Below are positions 26,210 through 38,712 of a stretch of 64,000 nt of DNA, piece after piece. The notes under the pieces are model-generated. The model was not told the DNA's origin, ran no database searches, and saw nothing but the letters and a program-made list of their open reading frames with translations. This DNA comes from Streptococcus mitis (GTDB lineage Bacteria > Bacillota > Bacilli > Lactobacillales > Streptococcaceae). Position 1 is the stretch's first letter. Every line of letters begins with the position of its first letter. The DNA is taken from NCBI RefSeq assembly GCF_000722685.1, contig NZ_JPFV01000011.1, positions 124,001 to 188,000 of the forward strand, written 5' to 3'. Position numbers and translations under genes: made by a program.

Positions 26210-27496
26210 ATGACAAAAACATTAAAACGTCCTGAGGTTTTATCACCTGCAGGGACTTTAGAGAAGCTAAAAGTAGCTGTTCAGTATGGAGCAGATGCTG
26301 TCTTTATCGGTGGTCAGGCCTATGGTCTTCGTAGCCGTGCTGGAAACTTTACCTTTGAACAGATGGAAGAAGGCGTGCAGTTTGCGGCCAAGTACGGTGC
26401 TAAGGTTTATGTAGCTGCCAACATGGTTATGCACGAAGGAAATGAAGAGGGGGCTGGCGAGTGGTTCCGAAAACTGCGTGATATCGGTATTGCTGCAGTT
26501 ATCGTGTCTGATCCTGCCTTGATTATGATTGCAGCGACAGAAGCGCCTGGTCTTGAAATCCACCTCTCTACCCAAGCCAGTGCAACTAACTATGAAACGC
26601 TTGAGTTCTGGAAAGAATTGGGTTTGACTCGTGTCGTTTTGGCGCGTGAGGTTTCGATGGAAGAATTAGCTGAAATCCGCAAACGTACTGATGTAGAAAT
26701 TGAAGCCTTTGTCCACGGAGCCATGTGTATTTCTTACTCTGGTCGTTGTACTCTTTCAAACCACATGAGTATGCGTGATGCTAACCGTGGTGGTTGCTCT
26801 CAGTCTTGTCGTTGGAAATACGACCTTTACGATATGCCATTTGGTCAAGAACGCAAGAGCTTGAAAGGTGAAATTCCTGAAGAATTTTCAATGTCAGCCG
26901 TTGATATGTCTATGATTGACCATATTCCAGATATGATTGAAAATGGAGTGGACAGTCTTAAGATTGAAGGGCGTATGAAGTCTATTCACTACGTATCAAC
27001 AGTAACCAACTGCTATAAGGCGGCTGTGGATGCATATCTTGAAAGTCCTGAAAAGTTTGAAGCTATTAAACAAGATTTAGTGGACGAAATGTGGAAGGTT
27101 GCTCAACGTGAATTGGCAACAGGTTTCTACTACGGTACACCATCTGAAAATGAGCAGTTGTTTGGTGCTCGCCGTAAAATTCCTGAGTACAAGTTTGTTG
27201 CTGAAGTGGTTTCTTATGATGATTCGACACAAACAGCAACCATTCGCCAACGGAACGTCATTAACGAAGGGGACCAAGTTGAATTTTATGGCCCAGGTTT
27301 CCGTCATTTTGAAACTTATATCGAAGATTTGCACGATGCAAAAGGAAATAAGATTGACCGCGCTCCAAATCCAATGGAACTCTTGACAATCAAGGTTCCA
27401 CAACCTGTTCAAGCAGGAGACATGGTTCGTGCATTAAAAGAAGGACTAATCAATCTCTATAAAGAAGATGGAACTAGTGTCACAGTTCGAGCTTAA
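26210..27496 (+). CDS. Peptidase U32 family protein (TrhP/YrrO-like)
   Basis: The 428-residue protein has the U32 signature EAFVHGAMCISYSGRC near residues 165-180 and the following conserved Cys-rich segment GGCSQSCRWKYDL. Members once called collagenases are now known to make 5-hydroxyuridine in tRNA (TrhP), and the cysteines can bind an iron-sulfur cluster. The C-terminal part (KFVAEVVSYDD..., beta-rich) fits the U32_C domain. ATG 26210 is chosen over an upstream frame start because AATAGGAG precedes it. Confidence 0.9.
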   Translation: MTKTLKRPEVLSPAGTLEKLKVAVQYGADAVFIGGQAYGLRSRAGNFTFEQMEEGVQFAAKYGAKVYVAANMVMHEGNEEGAGEWFRKLRDIGIAAVIVSDPALIMIAATEAPGLEIHLSTQASATNYETLEFWKELGLTRVVLAREVSMEELAEIRKRTDVEIEAFVHGAMCISYSGRCTLSNHMSMRDANRGGCSQSCRWKYDLYDMPFGQERKSLKGEIPEEFSMSAVDMSMIDHIPDMIENGVDSLKIEGRMKSIHYVSTVTNCYKAAVDAYLESPEKFEAIKQDLVDEMWKVAQRELATGFYYGTPSENEQLFGARRKIPEYKFVAEVVSYDDSTQTATIRQRNVINEGDQVEFYGPGFRHFETYIEDLHDAKGNKIDRAPNPMELLTIKVPQPVQAGDMVRALKEGLINLYKEDGTSVTVRA

Positions 27497-27576
27497 TAAG
27501 TAAGCAGAAAACGAAAGCTTTCCCTTTAATTCTACTTACTAAAAGAGCATTAGTTTAAAAATATATCAATTTCTAT

Positions 27577-27598
27577 CCGAGATTTCATCTCGGTTTTT
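27577..27598 (+). terminator. Terminator downstream of the U32 gene
   Basis: CCGAGAT/ATCTCGG with a TTC loop is followed by TTTTT. The rest of the 300-bp gap to atpE contains a cre-like site and the atp promoter. Confidence 0.85.
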
Positions 27599-27704
27599 CA
27601 TTATTTTTTCAGAAAAACCTAAATAATAGACGGATTTGTTACAAGTTTTTTCCAAAGTTTTCTATATAATAGACTCAAAACTAGTAAAATTGTAAATAAT
27701 TTTC

Positions 27705-27719
27705 ATTAAACGCTTTCAA
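27705..27719 (-). promoter_or_regulatory. Cre-like site upstream of the atp operon
   Basis: Read on the minus strand, TTGAAAGCGTTTAAT fits the catabolite-responsive element WTGNAANCGNWNNCW at 14 of 15 positions. It lies 14 bp upstream of the -35 of the atp promoter. CcpA binding is an inference. Confidence 0.35.
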
Positions 27720-27732
27720 TGTTAGTAAAAAG

Positions 27733-27761
27733 TTGACAAATCCAATTTTTAGGACTAAACT
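27733..27761 (+). promoter_or_regulatory. Probable atp operon promoter
   Basis: TTGACA (27733-27738) and TAAACT (27756-27761) are spaced by 17 bp, about 35 bp before the c-subunit gene. An isolated TATAAT at 27665 has no good -35 and is less likely. Confidence 0.6.
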
Positions 27762-27796
27762 AAGTAAGTAAATTTTAATTAAAAGGAGAATTCGTC

Positions 27797-27997
27797 ATGA
27801 ATTTAACATTTTTCGGTCTATGTCTTGCCTGTATGGGTGTGTCTCTTGGTGAGGGGTTGTTGATGAATGGTTTGTTGAAATCAGTAGCTCGCCAACCAGA
27901 TATTATCGCTGAGTTTCGTAGTCTGATGTTTTTGGGGGTTGCCTTTATTGAAGGAACTTTCTTCGTAACTCTTGTCTTCTCATTTATTATTAAATAA
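27797..27997 (+). CDS. atpE: F1Fo ATP synthase subunit c
   Basis: This 66-residue two-helix proteolipid forms the rotor ring of the proton channel. The second helix contains the carboxylate Glu in VAFIEGTFF, and the polar loop is RQPD. In streptococci this gene comes first in the operon, as here, and it is the target of optochin in pneumococci. AAAGGAG precedes the ATG. Confidence 0.96.
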   Translation: MNLTFFGLCLACMGVSLGEGLLMNGLLKSVARQPDIIAEFRSLMFLGVAFIEGTFFVTLVFSFIIK

Positions 27998-28029
27998 CGA
28001 AATATAAATTGGAGAAGGGAGAATGTTAG

Positions 28030-28743
28030 ATGGAAGAAAGTATCAATCCAACCATCAATATTGGTCCTGTTACCTTTGATTTAACTTTGACAGCCTTGAC
28101 TTTGCTGTCTGTGTTTCTGATTTTTGCATTTATCTATTGGGCAAGTCGTAATATGACGTTGAGACCCAAAGGTAAACAAAATGTACTAGAGTTTCTCTAT
28201 GATTTTGTAATTGGATTTACAGAACCTAACCTTGGTTCCCACTACATAAAAGATTACTCACTCTTTTACTTATGTTTATTTCTTTTTATGGTCATCGCCA
28301 ATAATCTTGGTTTGATGGCTAAACTTCAAACAACAGATGGGACAAACCTTTGGACATCGCCAACTGCAAATCTTTCATTTGACCTTGTCTTGTCTTTCTG
28401 TATTATTGTGATGGCGCACATTGAGGGGATTCGTCGTCGTGGGATTAAACAATACCTAAAAGGTTTTGTAACTCCTGCATTTATGACACCGATGAATCTA
28501 CTTGAAGAATTCACGAATTTCCTTTCTCTTGCTTTGCGGATTTTTGGGAATATCTTTGCAGGTGAAGTAATGACAAGCTTGCTTATCTTACTTTCACATC
28601 AGGCTATTTTTTGGTACCCAGTCGCATTTGGGGCAAACTTAGTTTGGACTGCATTTTCCGTGTTCATTTCTTGTGTACAAGCCTATGTCTTTACACTATT
28701 ATCCTCTATGTACCTAGGAAATAAAATTAATGATGAAGAGTAG
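28030..28743 (+). CDS. atpB: F1Fo ATP synthase subunit a
   Basis: This 237-residue membrane subunit forms the proton half-channels next to the c ring. The conserved [16 protein letters not shown] carries the essential Arg, and six hydrophobic helices are seen. It has the length usual in streptococci. A GGAGAAGGGAG stretch precedes the start. Confidence 0.95.
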   Translation: MEESINPTINIGPVTFDLTLTALTLLSVFLIFAFIYWASRNMTLRPKGKQNVLEFLYDFVIGFTEPNLGSHYIKDYSLFYLCLFLFMVIANNLGLMAKLQTTDGTNLWTSPTANLSFDLVLSFCIIVMAHIEGIRRRGIKQYLKGFVTPAFMTPMNLLEEFTNFLSLALRIFGNIFAGEVMTSLLILLSHQAIFWYPVAFGANLVWTAFSVFISCVQAYVFTLLSSMYLGNKINDEE

Positions 28744-28756
28744 AAAGGAGTAACTG

Positions 28757-29250
28757 ATGCACGTAACAGTAGGTGAATTAATTGGTAATTTTATTTTAAT
28801 CGCTGGCTCTTTTATCCTTTTGCTAGTCTTGATTAAAAAATTTGCATGGTCTAATATTACAGGCATTTTCGAAGAAAGAGCTGAAAAAATTGCTTCAGAC
28901 ATTGACAGAGCTGAAGAAGCCCGTCAAAAAGCAGAAGTGTTGGCTCAAAAACGCGAAGATGAATTGGCTGGTAGCCGTAAAGAAGCTAAGACAATCATTG
29001 AGAATGCGAAAGAAACAGCTGAGAAAAGTAAGGCTAGTATTTTAGCAGATGCTAAACTAGAAGCAGGACGCTTAAAAGAAAAAGCAAACCAAGAAATTGC
29101 TCAAAACAAAGCTGAAGCTTTACAAAGCGTTAAGGGTGAGGTAGCAGATTTGACAATCAGCTTGGCTGGTAAAATCATCTCACAAAACCTTGATGGTCAT
29201 GCCCATAAAGAACTCATTGATCAGTATATCGATCAGCTAGGAGAAGCTTA

Positions 29251-29251
<1 letters not shown>
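28757..29251 (+). CDS. atpF: F1Fo ATP synthase subunit b
   Basis: This 164-residue stator subunit has an N-terminal membrane helix ([19 protein letters not shown]), then a long charged coiled coil ([19 protein letters not shown]) linking Fo to F1. Its stop overlaps the delta start by one base (TAATG). Confidence 0.95.
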
Positions 29252-31307
<2,056 letters not shown>

Positions 31308-31322
31308 GAATAGAGGTGTCAG

Positions 31323-32201
31323 ATGGCAGTATCTCTAAATGATATTAAAACAAAAATCGCCTCAACAAAAAATACGAGTCAAATCACTAATGCCATGCAA
31401 ATGGTTTCGGCTGCTAAGCTAGGTCGCTCTGAGGAAGCTGCTCGCAACTTCCAAGTTTACGCTCGGAAAGTTCGCAAGCTCTTGACAGATATCCTTCATG
31501 GTAATGGATCTGGTGGCTCAACCAATCCGATGTTGATTAGTCGTCCAGTTAAGAAGACAGGCTATATCGTCATTACTTCAGACCGCGGTTTGGTTGGAGG
31601 TTATAATTCCTCTATTCTGAAAGCTGTTATGGAGTTGAAAGAAGAATACCATCCAGACGGTAAAGGCTTTGAAATGATCTGTATCGGTGGAATGGGAGCT
31701 GACTTCTTTAAAGCTCGCGGTATTCAACCACTTTATGAGTTACGTGGCTTGGCGGATCAACCTAGCTTTGATGAAGTTCGTAAGATTATTTCAAAAACAG
31801 TTGAAATGTACCAAAATGAACTTTTTGATGAACTCTATGTCTGCTACAACCACCATGTCAATACGCTAACCAGTCAAATGCGTGTGGAACAAATGCTTCC
31901 GATTGTTGACTTGGATCCCAATGAAGCGGATGAAGACTACAGCTTGACTTTTGAATTGGAAACCAGCCGAGAAGAAATTTTGGAGCAGTTGTTGCCTCAG
32001 TTTGCAGAAAGTATGATTTATGGGGCTATTATCGATGCCAAGACAGCTGAAAATGCTGCTGGTATGACAGCTATGCAAACAGCGACAGATAATGCTAAGA
32101 AAGTCATTAATGATTTGACAATTCAGTATAACCGTGCCAGACAGGCGGCGATTACACAAGAAATTACAGAAATCGTAGCAGGAGCTAGTGCCTTAGAATA
32201 G
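31323..32201 (+). CDS. atpG: F1Fo ATP synthase subunit gamma
   Basis: This 292-residue central rotor shaft has the conserved ends [19 protein letters not shown] and the C-terminal [27 protein letters not shown] is the family's internal motif. It is followed by 191 bp containing a BOX element before atpD, an unusual gap inside this operon. Confidence 0.96.
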   Translation: MAVSLNDIKTKIASTKNTSQITNAMQMVSAAKLGRSEEAARNFQVYARKVRKLLTDILHGNGSGGSTNPMLISRPVKKTGYIVITSDRGLVGGYNSSILKAVMELKEEYHPDGKGFEMICIGGMGADFFKARGIQPLYELRGLADQPSFDEVRKIISKTVEMYQNELFDELYVCYNHHVNTLTSQMRVEQMLPIVDLDPNEADEDYSLTFELETSREEILEQLLPQFAESMIYGAIIDAKTAENAAGMTAMQTATDNAKKVINDLTIQYNRARQAAITQEITEIVAGASALE

Positions 32202-32232
32202 GCTCTAGTCCAGCTCGTATGAAAATGAACTT

Positions 32233-32339
32233 ATACTCAATGAAAATCAAAGAGCAAAGTAGGAAGCTAGCCGCAGGCTGTACTTGAGTACGGTAAGGCG
32301 ACGCTGACGTGGTTTGAATTTGATTTTCGAAGAGTATTA
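32233..32339 (-). repeat. BOX element (boxA-boxC form) between atpG and atpD
   Basis: This 107-bp element has ends TACTCAATGAAAATCAAAGAG and TTGATTTTCGAAGAGTA. It contains TACGGTAAGGCGACGCTGACG, which matches the boxA core used for BOX-PCR with one or two changes. On the minus strand it reads boxA then boxC, with no boxB. The outer ends are complementary, so the RNA can fold into a long stem within the atp message. Confidence 0.85.
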
Positions 32340-32383
32340 GGACCTAGTTGAGCTAGGAACCGACAGTATCTTATATAGAATAG

Positions 32384-33799
<1,416 letters not shown>

Positions 33800-33809
33800 G
33801 AGGTGATCT

Positions 33810-34229
33810 ATGGCTCAGTTAACTGTCCAGATCGTGACACCAGATGGTCTCGTCTATGATCACCATGCCAGCTATGTATCAGTTCGAACTCTGGATGGTG
33901 AGATGGGGATCTTGCCACGACATGAAAATATGATTGCGGTTTTAGCAGTTGATGAAGTAAAGGTAAAACGTATTGATAATGAAGATCACGTGAACTGGAT
34001 TGCAGTAAACGGAGGCGTTATTGAAATTGCCAATGATATCATCACAATCGTTGCTGACTCTGCAGAACGTGCTCGTGATATCGATGTCAGTCGTGCAGAA
34101 CGTGCTAAGATTCGTGCGGAGCGCGAAATCGAAGAAGCCCACGAAAAACATTTGATTGATCAAGAACGTCGTGCTAAGATTGCTTTGCAGCGTGCTATTA
34201 ACCGTATTAATGTCGGAAATAGACTATAA
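33810..34229 (+). CDS. atpC: F1Fo ATP synthase subunit epsilon
   Basis: This 139-residue epsilon subunit has an N-terminal beta-sandwich ([30 protein letters not shown]) and a C-terminal two-helix hairpin that regulates ATPase activity. It is the last gene of the operon and lies directly before a terminator. Confidence 0.95.
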   Translation: MAQLTVQIVTPDGLVYDHHASYVSVRTLDGEMGILPRHENMIAVLAVDEVKVKRIDNEDHVNWIAVNGGVIEIANDIITIVADSAERARDIDVSRAERAKIRAEREIEEAHEKHLIDQERRAKIALQRAINRINVGNRL

Positions 34230-34230
34230 G

Positions 34231-34265
34231 AAAAAAATGAACTTGAGTTACCAAGTTCATTTTTT
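34231..34265. terminator. Bidirectional terminator after atpC
   Basis: ATGAACTTG (34237-34245) pairs with CAAGTTCAT (34252-34260), flanked by an A-run and a T-run. It serves atpC and the convergent lactonase gene. Confidence 0.88.
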
Positions 34266-34273
34266 ATGTTTTC

Positions 34274-35287
34274 TTAAGGTGCAAAACTGATGCAGACCGC
34301 TTCTGGTACATGGAAGTCGTTAGAAAGTTCTGCTAGACGACCGGTTTCAGGATTGCGTTTAAAGACGGTTGCATTGTCAGAGTCTTGATGAACAGCAATG
34401 ACAAATTCTTGATCTGGTGTCAAATCAAAATCACGTGGAGTCTGACCATGTGTTGGAGCGATTTCTAATAACTCTAAGCTACCGTCTGCAAGGATTGTAT
34501 ATACTGCGATAGAATCATGACCACGGTTAGAAGCGTAGAGGTATTTACCGTCTTTTGAGAGACGAATAGCAGCGGTTCCATTAAAGCCTTCATAACCGTC
34601 TGGTAGAGTTGAAATGACTTGCATTCGTTCAAATTCACCAACACCATCGTAAATTAAAACTTCGATAGTGCTATTGAGTTCACAAATCAGATAAGCGATT
34701 TTATAGTGATTATGGAAAATGATATGGCGTGAGCCTGCTCCAGGCTGGCTATGATAGGTATAGAGCTTAGATAATTTCCCTTCTTGATCAAGGTCATAGG
34801 TGATGACTTGGTCAGTACCTAAATCACAGGTCACTAGATAGTGGTCAGGTGTTAAGTCTGTAAAGTGAACATGGGGCGAAGCTTGATTTTCATGTGGACC
34901 TTGGCCACTGTGTTGATCTACATCACTAAGTAGAAGACTCCCATCTTTCTGACGTTTATAAACAAGAACCTGTCCTTTGTGGTAGTTTGCCGCGTACACC
35001 AAATTACGCTTTTCATCAACGGCAACATAACAGTGGGGGGCTCCTTCTTCAACGACATGATTTAATAAGGTTCCATCAGTTTGATAGGCTGCAATCCCCC
35101 CCTTATCGTCTTGGCTACCAACAGTGTATAAATGTTGGTGTTGGTCAAAGGCAAGGTAGGTTGGACCTGGCTCAGCTGCAAAAAGCTCTAGATTTGAAAG
35201 CTGACCAGTTTCTGTATCAAAGTCTGCCTTGTAAATCCCTTGAGACGTATGACGTGTATAAGTTCCAAAATAAATAGTTTCTTTCAT
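34274..35287 (-). CDS. Lactonase (6-phosphogluconolactonase-like, seven-bladed propeller)
   Basis: The 337-residue protein belongs to the YbhE/lactonase beta-propeller family, proposed to hydrolyse 6-phosphogluconolactone in the pentose phosphate pathway. Repeated blade motifs include YFGTYTRHTSQGIY at the start, HVHFTDLTPDHYLVTCDLGTD, GSRHIIFH and ASNRGHDSIAVY. The start at 35287 is chosen because AGAGG lies 7 bp upstream; an in-frame ATG two codons earlier is too close. Substrate specificity is inferred from the family only. Confidence 0.85.
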   Translation of the reverse strand: MKETIYFGTYTRHTSQGIYKADFDTETGQLSNLELFAAEPGPTYLAFDQHQHLYTVGSQDDKGGIAAYQTDGTLLNHVVEEGAPHCYVAVDEKRNLVYAANYHKGQVLVYKRQKDGSLLLSDVDQHSGQGPHENQASPHVHFTDLTPDHYLVTCDLGTDQVITYDLDQEGKLSKLYTYHSQPGAGSRHIIFHNHYKIAYLICELNSTIEVLIYDGVGEFERMQVISTLPDGYEGFNGTAAIRLSKDGKYLYASNRGHDSIAVYTILADGSLELLEIAPTHGQTPRDFDLTPDQEFVIAVHQDSDNATVFKRNPETGRLAELSNDFHVPEAVCISFAP

Positions 35288-35386
35288 GACCATACCTCTT
35301 TATAAAGATAAGACTATTATATCACAAAAATAAATTTAGAGAAGACCCTAGTAGATAAAGTAAATCATAATAATATTATATTTTAA

Positions 35387-35414
35387 TTGATTTCTTTTTG
35401 AAAAGTGCTATAAT
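35387..35414 (+). promoter_or_regulatory. Promoter of the OppA-type lipoprotein gene
   Basis: TTGATT (35387-35392) and TATAAT (35409-35414) are spaced by 16 bp with a TGC extended -10, 32 bp before the start codon. Confidence 0.7.
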
Positions 35415-35445
35415 AATCTTATACAAATTGCAAAGGAGTTTGTTT

Positions 35446-37428
35446 ATGAAAAAACGTGTTTTCTTAGCAGCAGGAGTTGCTGTACTCTCGGCAGCTGTCC
35501 TAGCCGCGTGTTCATCTGGTAATGGGAATAAGGAAGCAACTAAACCAGTTACTTATGCTTATGTATTTTCATCAGATCCTGCGACTCTGGATTATACAGT
35601 TTCTGCGAATAAGGGTACAAAACAGATTACTGGTAATGTCATTGATGGACTGCTAGAAAATGACCAATACGGAAATTTGGTACCATCAGTTGCAGAAGAT
35701 TGGACTGTTTCTAAAGATGGTTTGACCTATACCTATAAAATTCGTAAGGGTATCAAGTGGTACACCAATGAAGGCGAAGAATATGGAGAAGTTAAGGCTC
35801 AAGACTTTGTGACTGGTCTAAAACATGCAGTAGATAAGAAATCAGAAGCACTTTATCTTGTACAGGACTCTATCAAAGGATTGGATGACTATATTAATGG
35901 GAAAACAACAGATTTCTCAACAGTGGGTGTGAAAGCAACGGATGATTATACTGTTGTTTATACTTTGAATCATCCAGAATCTTTCTGGAATTCTAAGACC
36001 ACAATGGGAGTTCTTGCTCCTGTTAGCGAAGACTTTTTAGCTTCTAAAGGAGATGACTTTGGTAAGGCGACTGATGTAACGAGCATTTTATACAATGGGG
36101 CTTATCTTCTCAAAGGCCTTACATCTAAGTCTTCTATTGAAATGACCAAAAACCAAAACTATTGGGATAAACAAAATGTCTTTATTGATGATATTAAGTT
36201 GTCTTACTTTGATGGCCAGGATGCAGACTCTCTTGGACGTGGTTTTGATGAAGGAAATTATCCTGCAGCACCTCTCTTTAAAAACTCTGCTAATTATGAA
36301 CGCCTAAAAGAAAAATATAAAGATAACATTATTTATAGTCAACAACAAGGAACTACTTTCTATATTTCGACGAATATTGACCGTGTTGCCTACAATCACA
36401 CTGCTAAAACAAGTGATGCAGAAAAATCATCTACTAAGAAGGCCTTGCTGAACAAAGATTTCCGTCAAGCCTTGGCTTTTGCTGCAGATCGTAAAGCAGC
36501 TCTTTCTCAAGTATTTGGGGACGAAGTAGCACCTCGTAAATTACGTACAAGCTTCACACCTCCAACATTTGTACAAGTAGGAGATCAAACATTTGGTCAA
36601 GCTACTAAGACAGAATTGGATAAATTGGATAATGTCTGGAAAGATGTTAGTCTTGATGATGCCCAAGATTCACTTCATAATGTAGATAAGGCTAAGGCTA
36701 AGTTTGAAGCTGCTAAGAAAACTCTTCAAGCTGATGGAGTACAATTCCCTATTCATTTAGATATTCCAGTATCTTCTACTCGTCCAGATTTTGTGCGTCA
36801 AGCTCAATCTTATAAACAATCCATTGAGGAAGCCTTAGGCTCTGAAAATGTAGTCGTTGATATTCAACAAGTTTCTGATGATGAATTGTCAAGTATGACT
36901 GTTCTAGCTACTTCTAATAGCAATACTGACTGGGATATTAATGCAAATAGTGGATGGGGACCTGATTACGCAGATCCGTCAACTTATCTAGATATATTTG
37001 ATCCAACATCTGGACCAAATCTTCTTGGTTCCTTAGGTGTAGTACCAGGTAAAGACAGTTCAGCAATCAAAGCGGTTGGGTTAGATAAGTTTAAAGAGTT
37101 AATTACTGATGCAAATAGTGAGAAAACAAATCTTGAAAAACGATATGCCAAATATGCCAAAGCTCAAGCTTGGTTAACAGACAGTGCCTTGGTTATTCCT
37201 GTACACTCAGACGGTGCCCAAATGCTAGTAACGAAGAAAGTTCTAGGTACTGGTGCCGGTGGCTGGGTAGGTGATAAGACCAGTGAACATAGCTATAAAT
37301 ATCTTAAACTCCAAGATAAGATAGTCACTACTAAAGAAATGGATGAGTTCCGCAAGAAATTTGCTGATGAAAAAGCCAAATCAAACGCTGATTATCAGAA
37401 GAACTTAGACCGTCATATTCAAGACTAA
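35446..37428 (+). CDS. Oligopeptide-binding lipoprotein (OppA/Ali family)
   Basis: This 660-residue substrate-binding protein of peptide ABC importers is anchored by Cys22 in the lipobox LAAC. The SBP_bac_5 domain shows LVPSVAEDWTVSKDGLTYTYKIRKGIKWY near residues 82-110 and the C-terminal WGPDYADPSTYLDIF. In this group AliA/AliB/AmiA-type receptors share one Ami transporter, and no permease is encoded here, so this is probably an orphan receptor of that set. ATG 35446 is chosen because it begins the signal peptide and follows AAAGGAG. It stands alone between its own promoter and terminator. Confidence 0.9.
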   Translation: MKKRVFLAAGVAVLSAAVLAACSSGNGNKEATKPVTYAYVFSSDPATLDYTVSANKGTKQITGNVIDGLLENDQYGNLVPSVAEDWTVSKDGLTYTYKIRKGIKWYTNEGEEYGEVKAQDFVTGLKHAVDKKSEALYLVQDSIKGLDDYINGKTTDFSTVGVKATDDYTVVYTLNHPESFWNSKTTMGVLAPVSEDFLASKGDDFGKATDVTSILYNGAYLLKGLTSKSSIEMTKNQNYWDKQNVFIDDIKLSYFDGQDADSLGRGFDEGNYPAAPLFKNSANYERLKEKYKDNIIYSQQQGTTFYISTNIDRVAYNHTAKTSDAEKSSTKKALLNKDFRQALAFAADRKAALSQVFGDEVAPRKLRTSFTPPTFVQVGDQTFGQATKTELDKLDNVWKDVSLDDAQDSLHNVDKAKAKFEAAKKTLQADGVQFPIHLDIPVSSTRPDFVRQAQSYKQSIEEALGSENVVVDIQQVSDDELSSMTVLATSNSNTDWDINANSGWGPDYADPSTYLDIFDPTSGPNLLGSLGVVPGKDSSAIKAVGLDKFKELITDANSEKTNLEKRYAKYAKAQAWLTDSALVIPVHSDGAQMLVTKKVLGTGAGGWVGDKTSEHSYKYLKLQDKIVTTKEMDEFRKKFADEKAKSNADYQKNLDRHIQD

Positions 37429-37431
37429 TCG

Positions 37432-37457
37432 AATCTCCTCTTTTGAGGAGATTTTTT
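37432..37457 (+). terminator. Terminator after the oppA-like gene
   Basis: AATCTCCTC/GAGGAGATT with a TTTT loop and a following T-tract. Confidence 0.9.
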
Positions 37458-37545
37458 ATGTAGTGGTCTCCATGTAAGCACTTTTAAAAAGAGTTATTTT
37501 GATTTAAAAATGGTATAATGGGAGAACAATAGAAAGGAAGTATTT

Positions 37546-38712
37546 ATGGATCAAAAAGAGAAACATTTTAGCCTATCTTGGTTTTTCAAGTGGTTTTTGG
37601 ATAACAAGGCAATTACGGTATTCTTAGTAACTTTGTTATTGGGACTGAATCTTTTTATTTTAAGTAAGATTAGTTTTCTATTTTCACCTGTTTTAGACTT
37701 TTTAGCAGTTGTGATGTTGCCTGTCATTCTGTCTGGACTGCTATATTATTTGTTAAATCCTATTGTTGATTGGATGGAGAAGCATAAGATTAATCGCGTC
37801 ATAGCCATCACTATTGTCTTTGTCATCATCGCTCTCTTTATCATTTGGGGCTTGGCAGTAGCCATTCCAAATCTGCAACGTCAGGTTTTAAGTTTTGCAA
37901 GGAATGTTTCAGTCTACCTTGAAGATGCTGATCGAGTTATTGATGATTTGGTCACCAAGCGTTTACCAGATGATTTCAGACCTCAGTTAGAACAAGTTTT
38001 GACAAACTTCTCAAGTCAGGCTACAGTTTGGGCAAGTAAGGTTTCATCTCAAGCAGTCAACTGGGTGAGCGCCTTTATTAGCGGGGCTTCTCAAGTGATT
38101 GTTGCCTTGATTATCGTTCCGTTCATGCTCTTTTATCTCTTACGTGATGGAAAAGGCCTACGTCACTATTTGACCCAATTCATGCCAACGAAATTGAAAG
38201 AACCTGTTGGACAAGTTTTATCAGATGTGAACCAGCAGTTGTCCAATTATGTTAGAGGGCAAGTAACAGTGGCTATTATTGTAGCGGTAATGTTTATGAT
38301 TTTCTTCAAGATTATTGGTCTACGCTATGCAGTTACGTTGGGAGTTACTGCTGGTATTTTAAATCTGGTTCCTTATTTGGGTAGCTTCTTAGCCATGCTT
38401 CCTGCCCTAGTATTGGGCTTGATTGCTGGGCCAGTCATGCTTTTGAAAGTAGTGATTGTCTTTATCGTAGAACAAACTATTGAAGGCCGTTTTGTTTCTC
38501 CATTGATTTTGGGAAGTCAATTAAACATTCATCCCATTAATGTTCTCTTTGTATTGTTAACTTCAGGATCCATGTTTGGTATTTGGGGAGTCTTGCTCGG
38601 TATTCCAGTTTATGCCTCTGCTAAGGTTGTCATTTCAGCGATTTTTGAATGGTACAAGGTAGTCAGTGGTCTATATGAACTAGAGGGAGAGGAAGTCAAG
38701 AGTGAACAATAG
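37546..38712 (+). CDS. AI-2E family transporter (PerM/TqsA-like)
   Basis: This 388-residue membrane protein has paired N-terminal helices, a soluble middle part (about residues 120-170) and C-terminal helices with LNLVPYLGSFLAMLPALVLGL and HPINVLFVLLTSGSMFGIWG, hallmarks of the AI-2E family. Members export autoinducer-2 or ions; the substrate is not predictable. A TGGTATAAT extended -10 lies about 30 bp upstream and GAAAGGAAG precedes the ATG. It overlaps the TPR gene by 11 bp. Confidence 0.9.
   Translation: MDQKEKHFSLSWFFKWFLDNKAITVFLVTLLLGLNLFILSKISFLFSPVLDFLAVVMLPVILSGLLYYLLNPIVDWMEKHKINRVIAITIVFVIIALFIIWGLAVAIPNLQRQVLSFARNVSVYLEDADRVIDDLVTKRLPDDFRPQLEQVLTNFSSQATVWASKVSSQAVNWVSAFISGASQVIVALIIVPFMLFYLLRDGKGLRHYLTQFMPTKLKEPVGQVLSDVNQQLSNYVRGQVTVAIIVAVMFMIFFKIIGLRYAVTLGVTAGILNLVPYLGSFLAMLPALVLGLIAGPVMLLKVVIVFIVEQTIEGRFVSPLILGSQLNIHPINVLFVLLTSGSMFGIWGVLLGIPVYASAKVVISAIFEWYKVVSGLYELEGEEVKSEQ

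Noticed and set aside
27665..27670. TATAAT upstream of atpE as the main promoter
   Set aside because: No -35 at suitable spacing; the TTGACA-17-TAAACT pair at 27733-27761 is better and closer to the gene.
32233..32339. Element between atpG and atpD first read as a RUP repeat because it is about 107 bp
   Set aside because: It contains the boxA core AAGGCGACGCTGACG and boxC ends, which define BOX; no RUP ends were identified.
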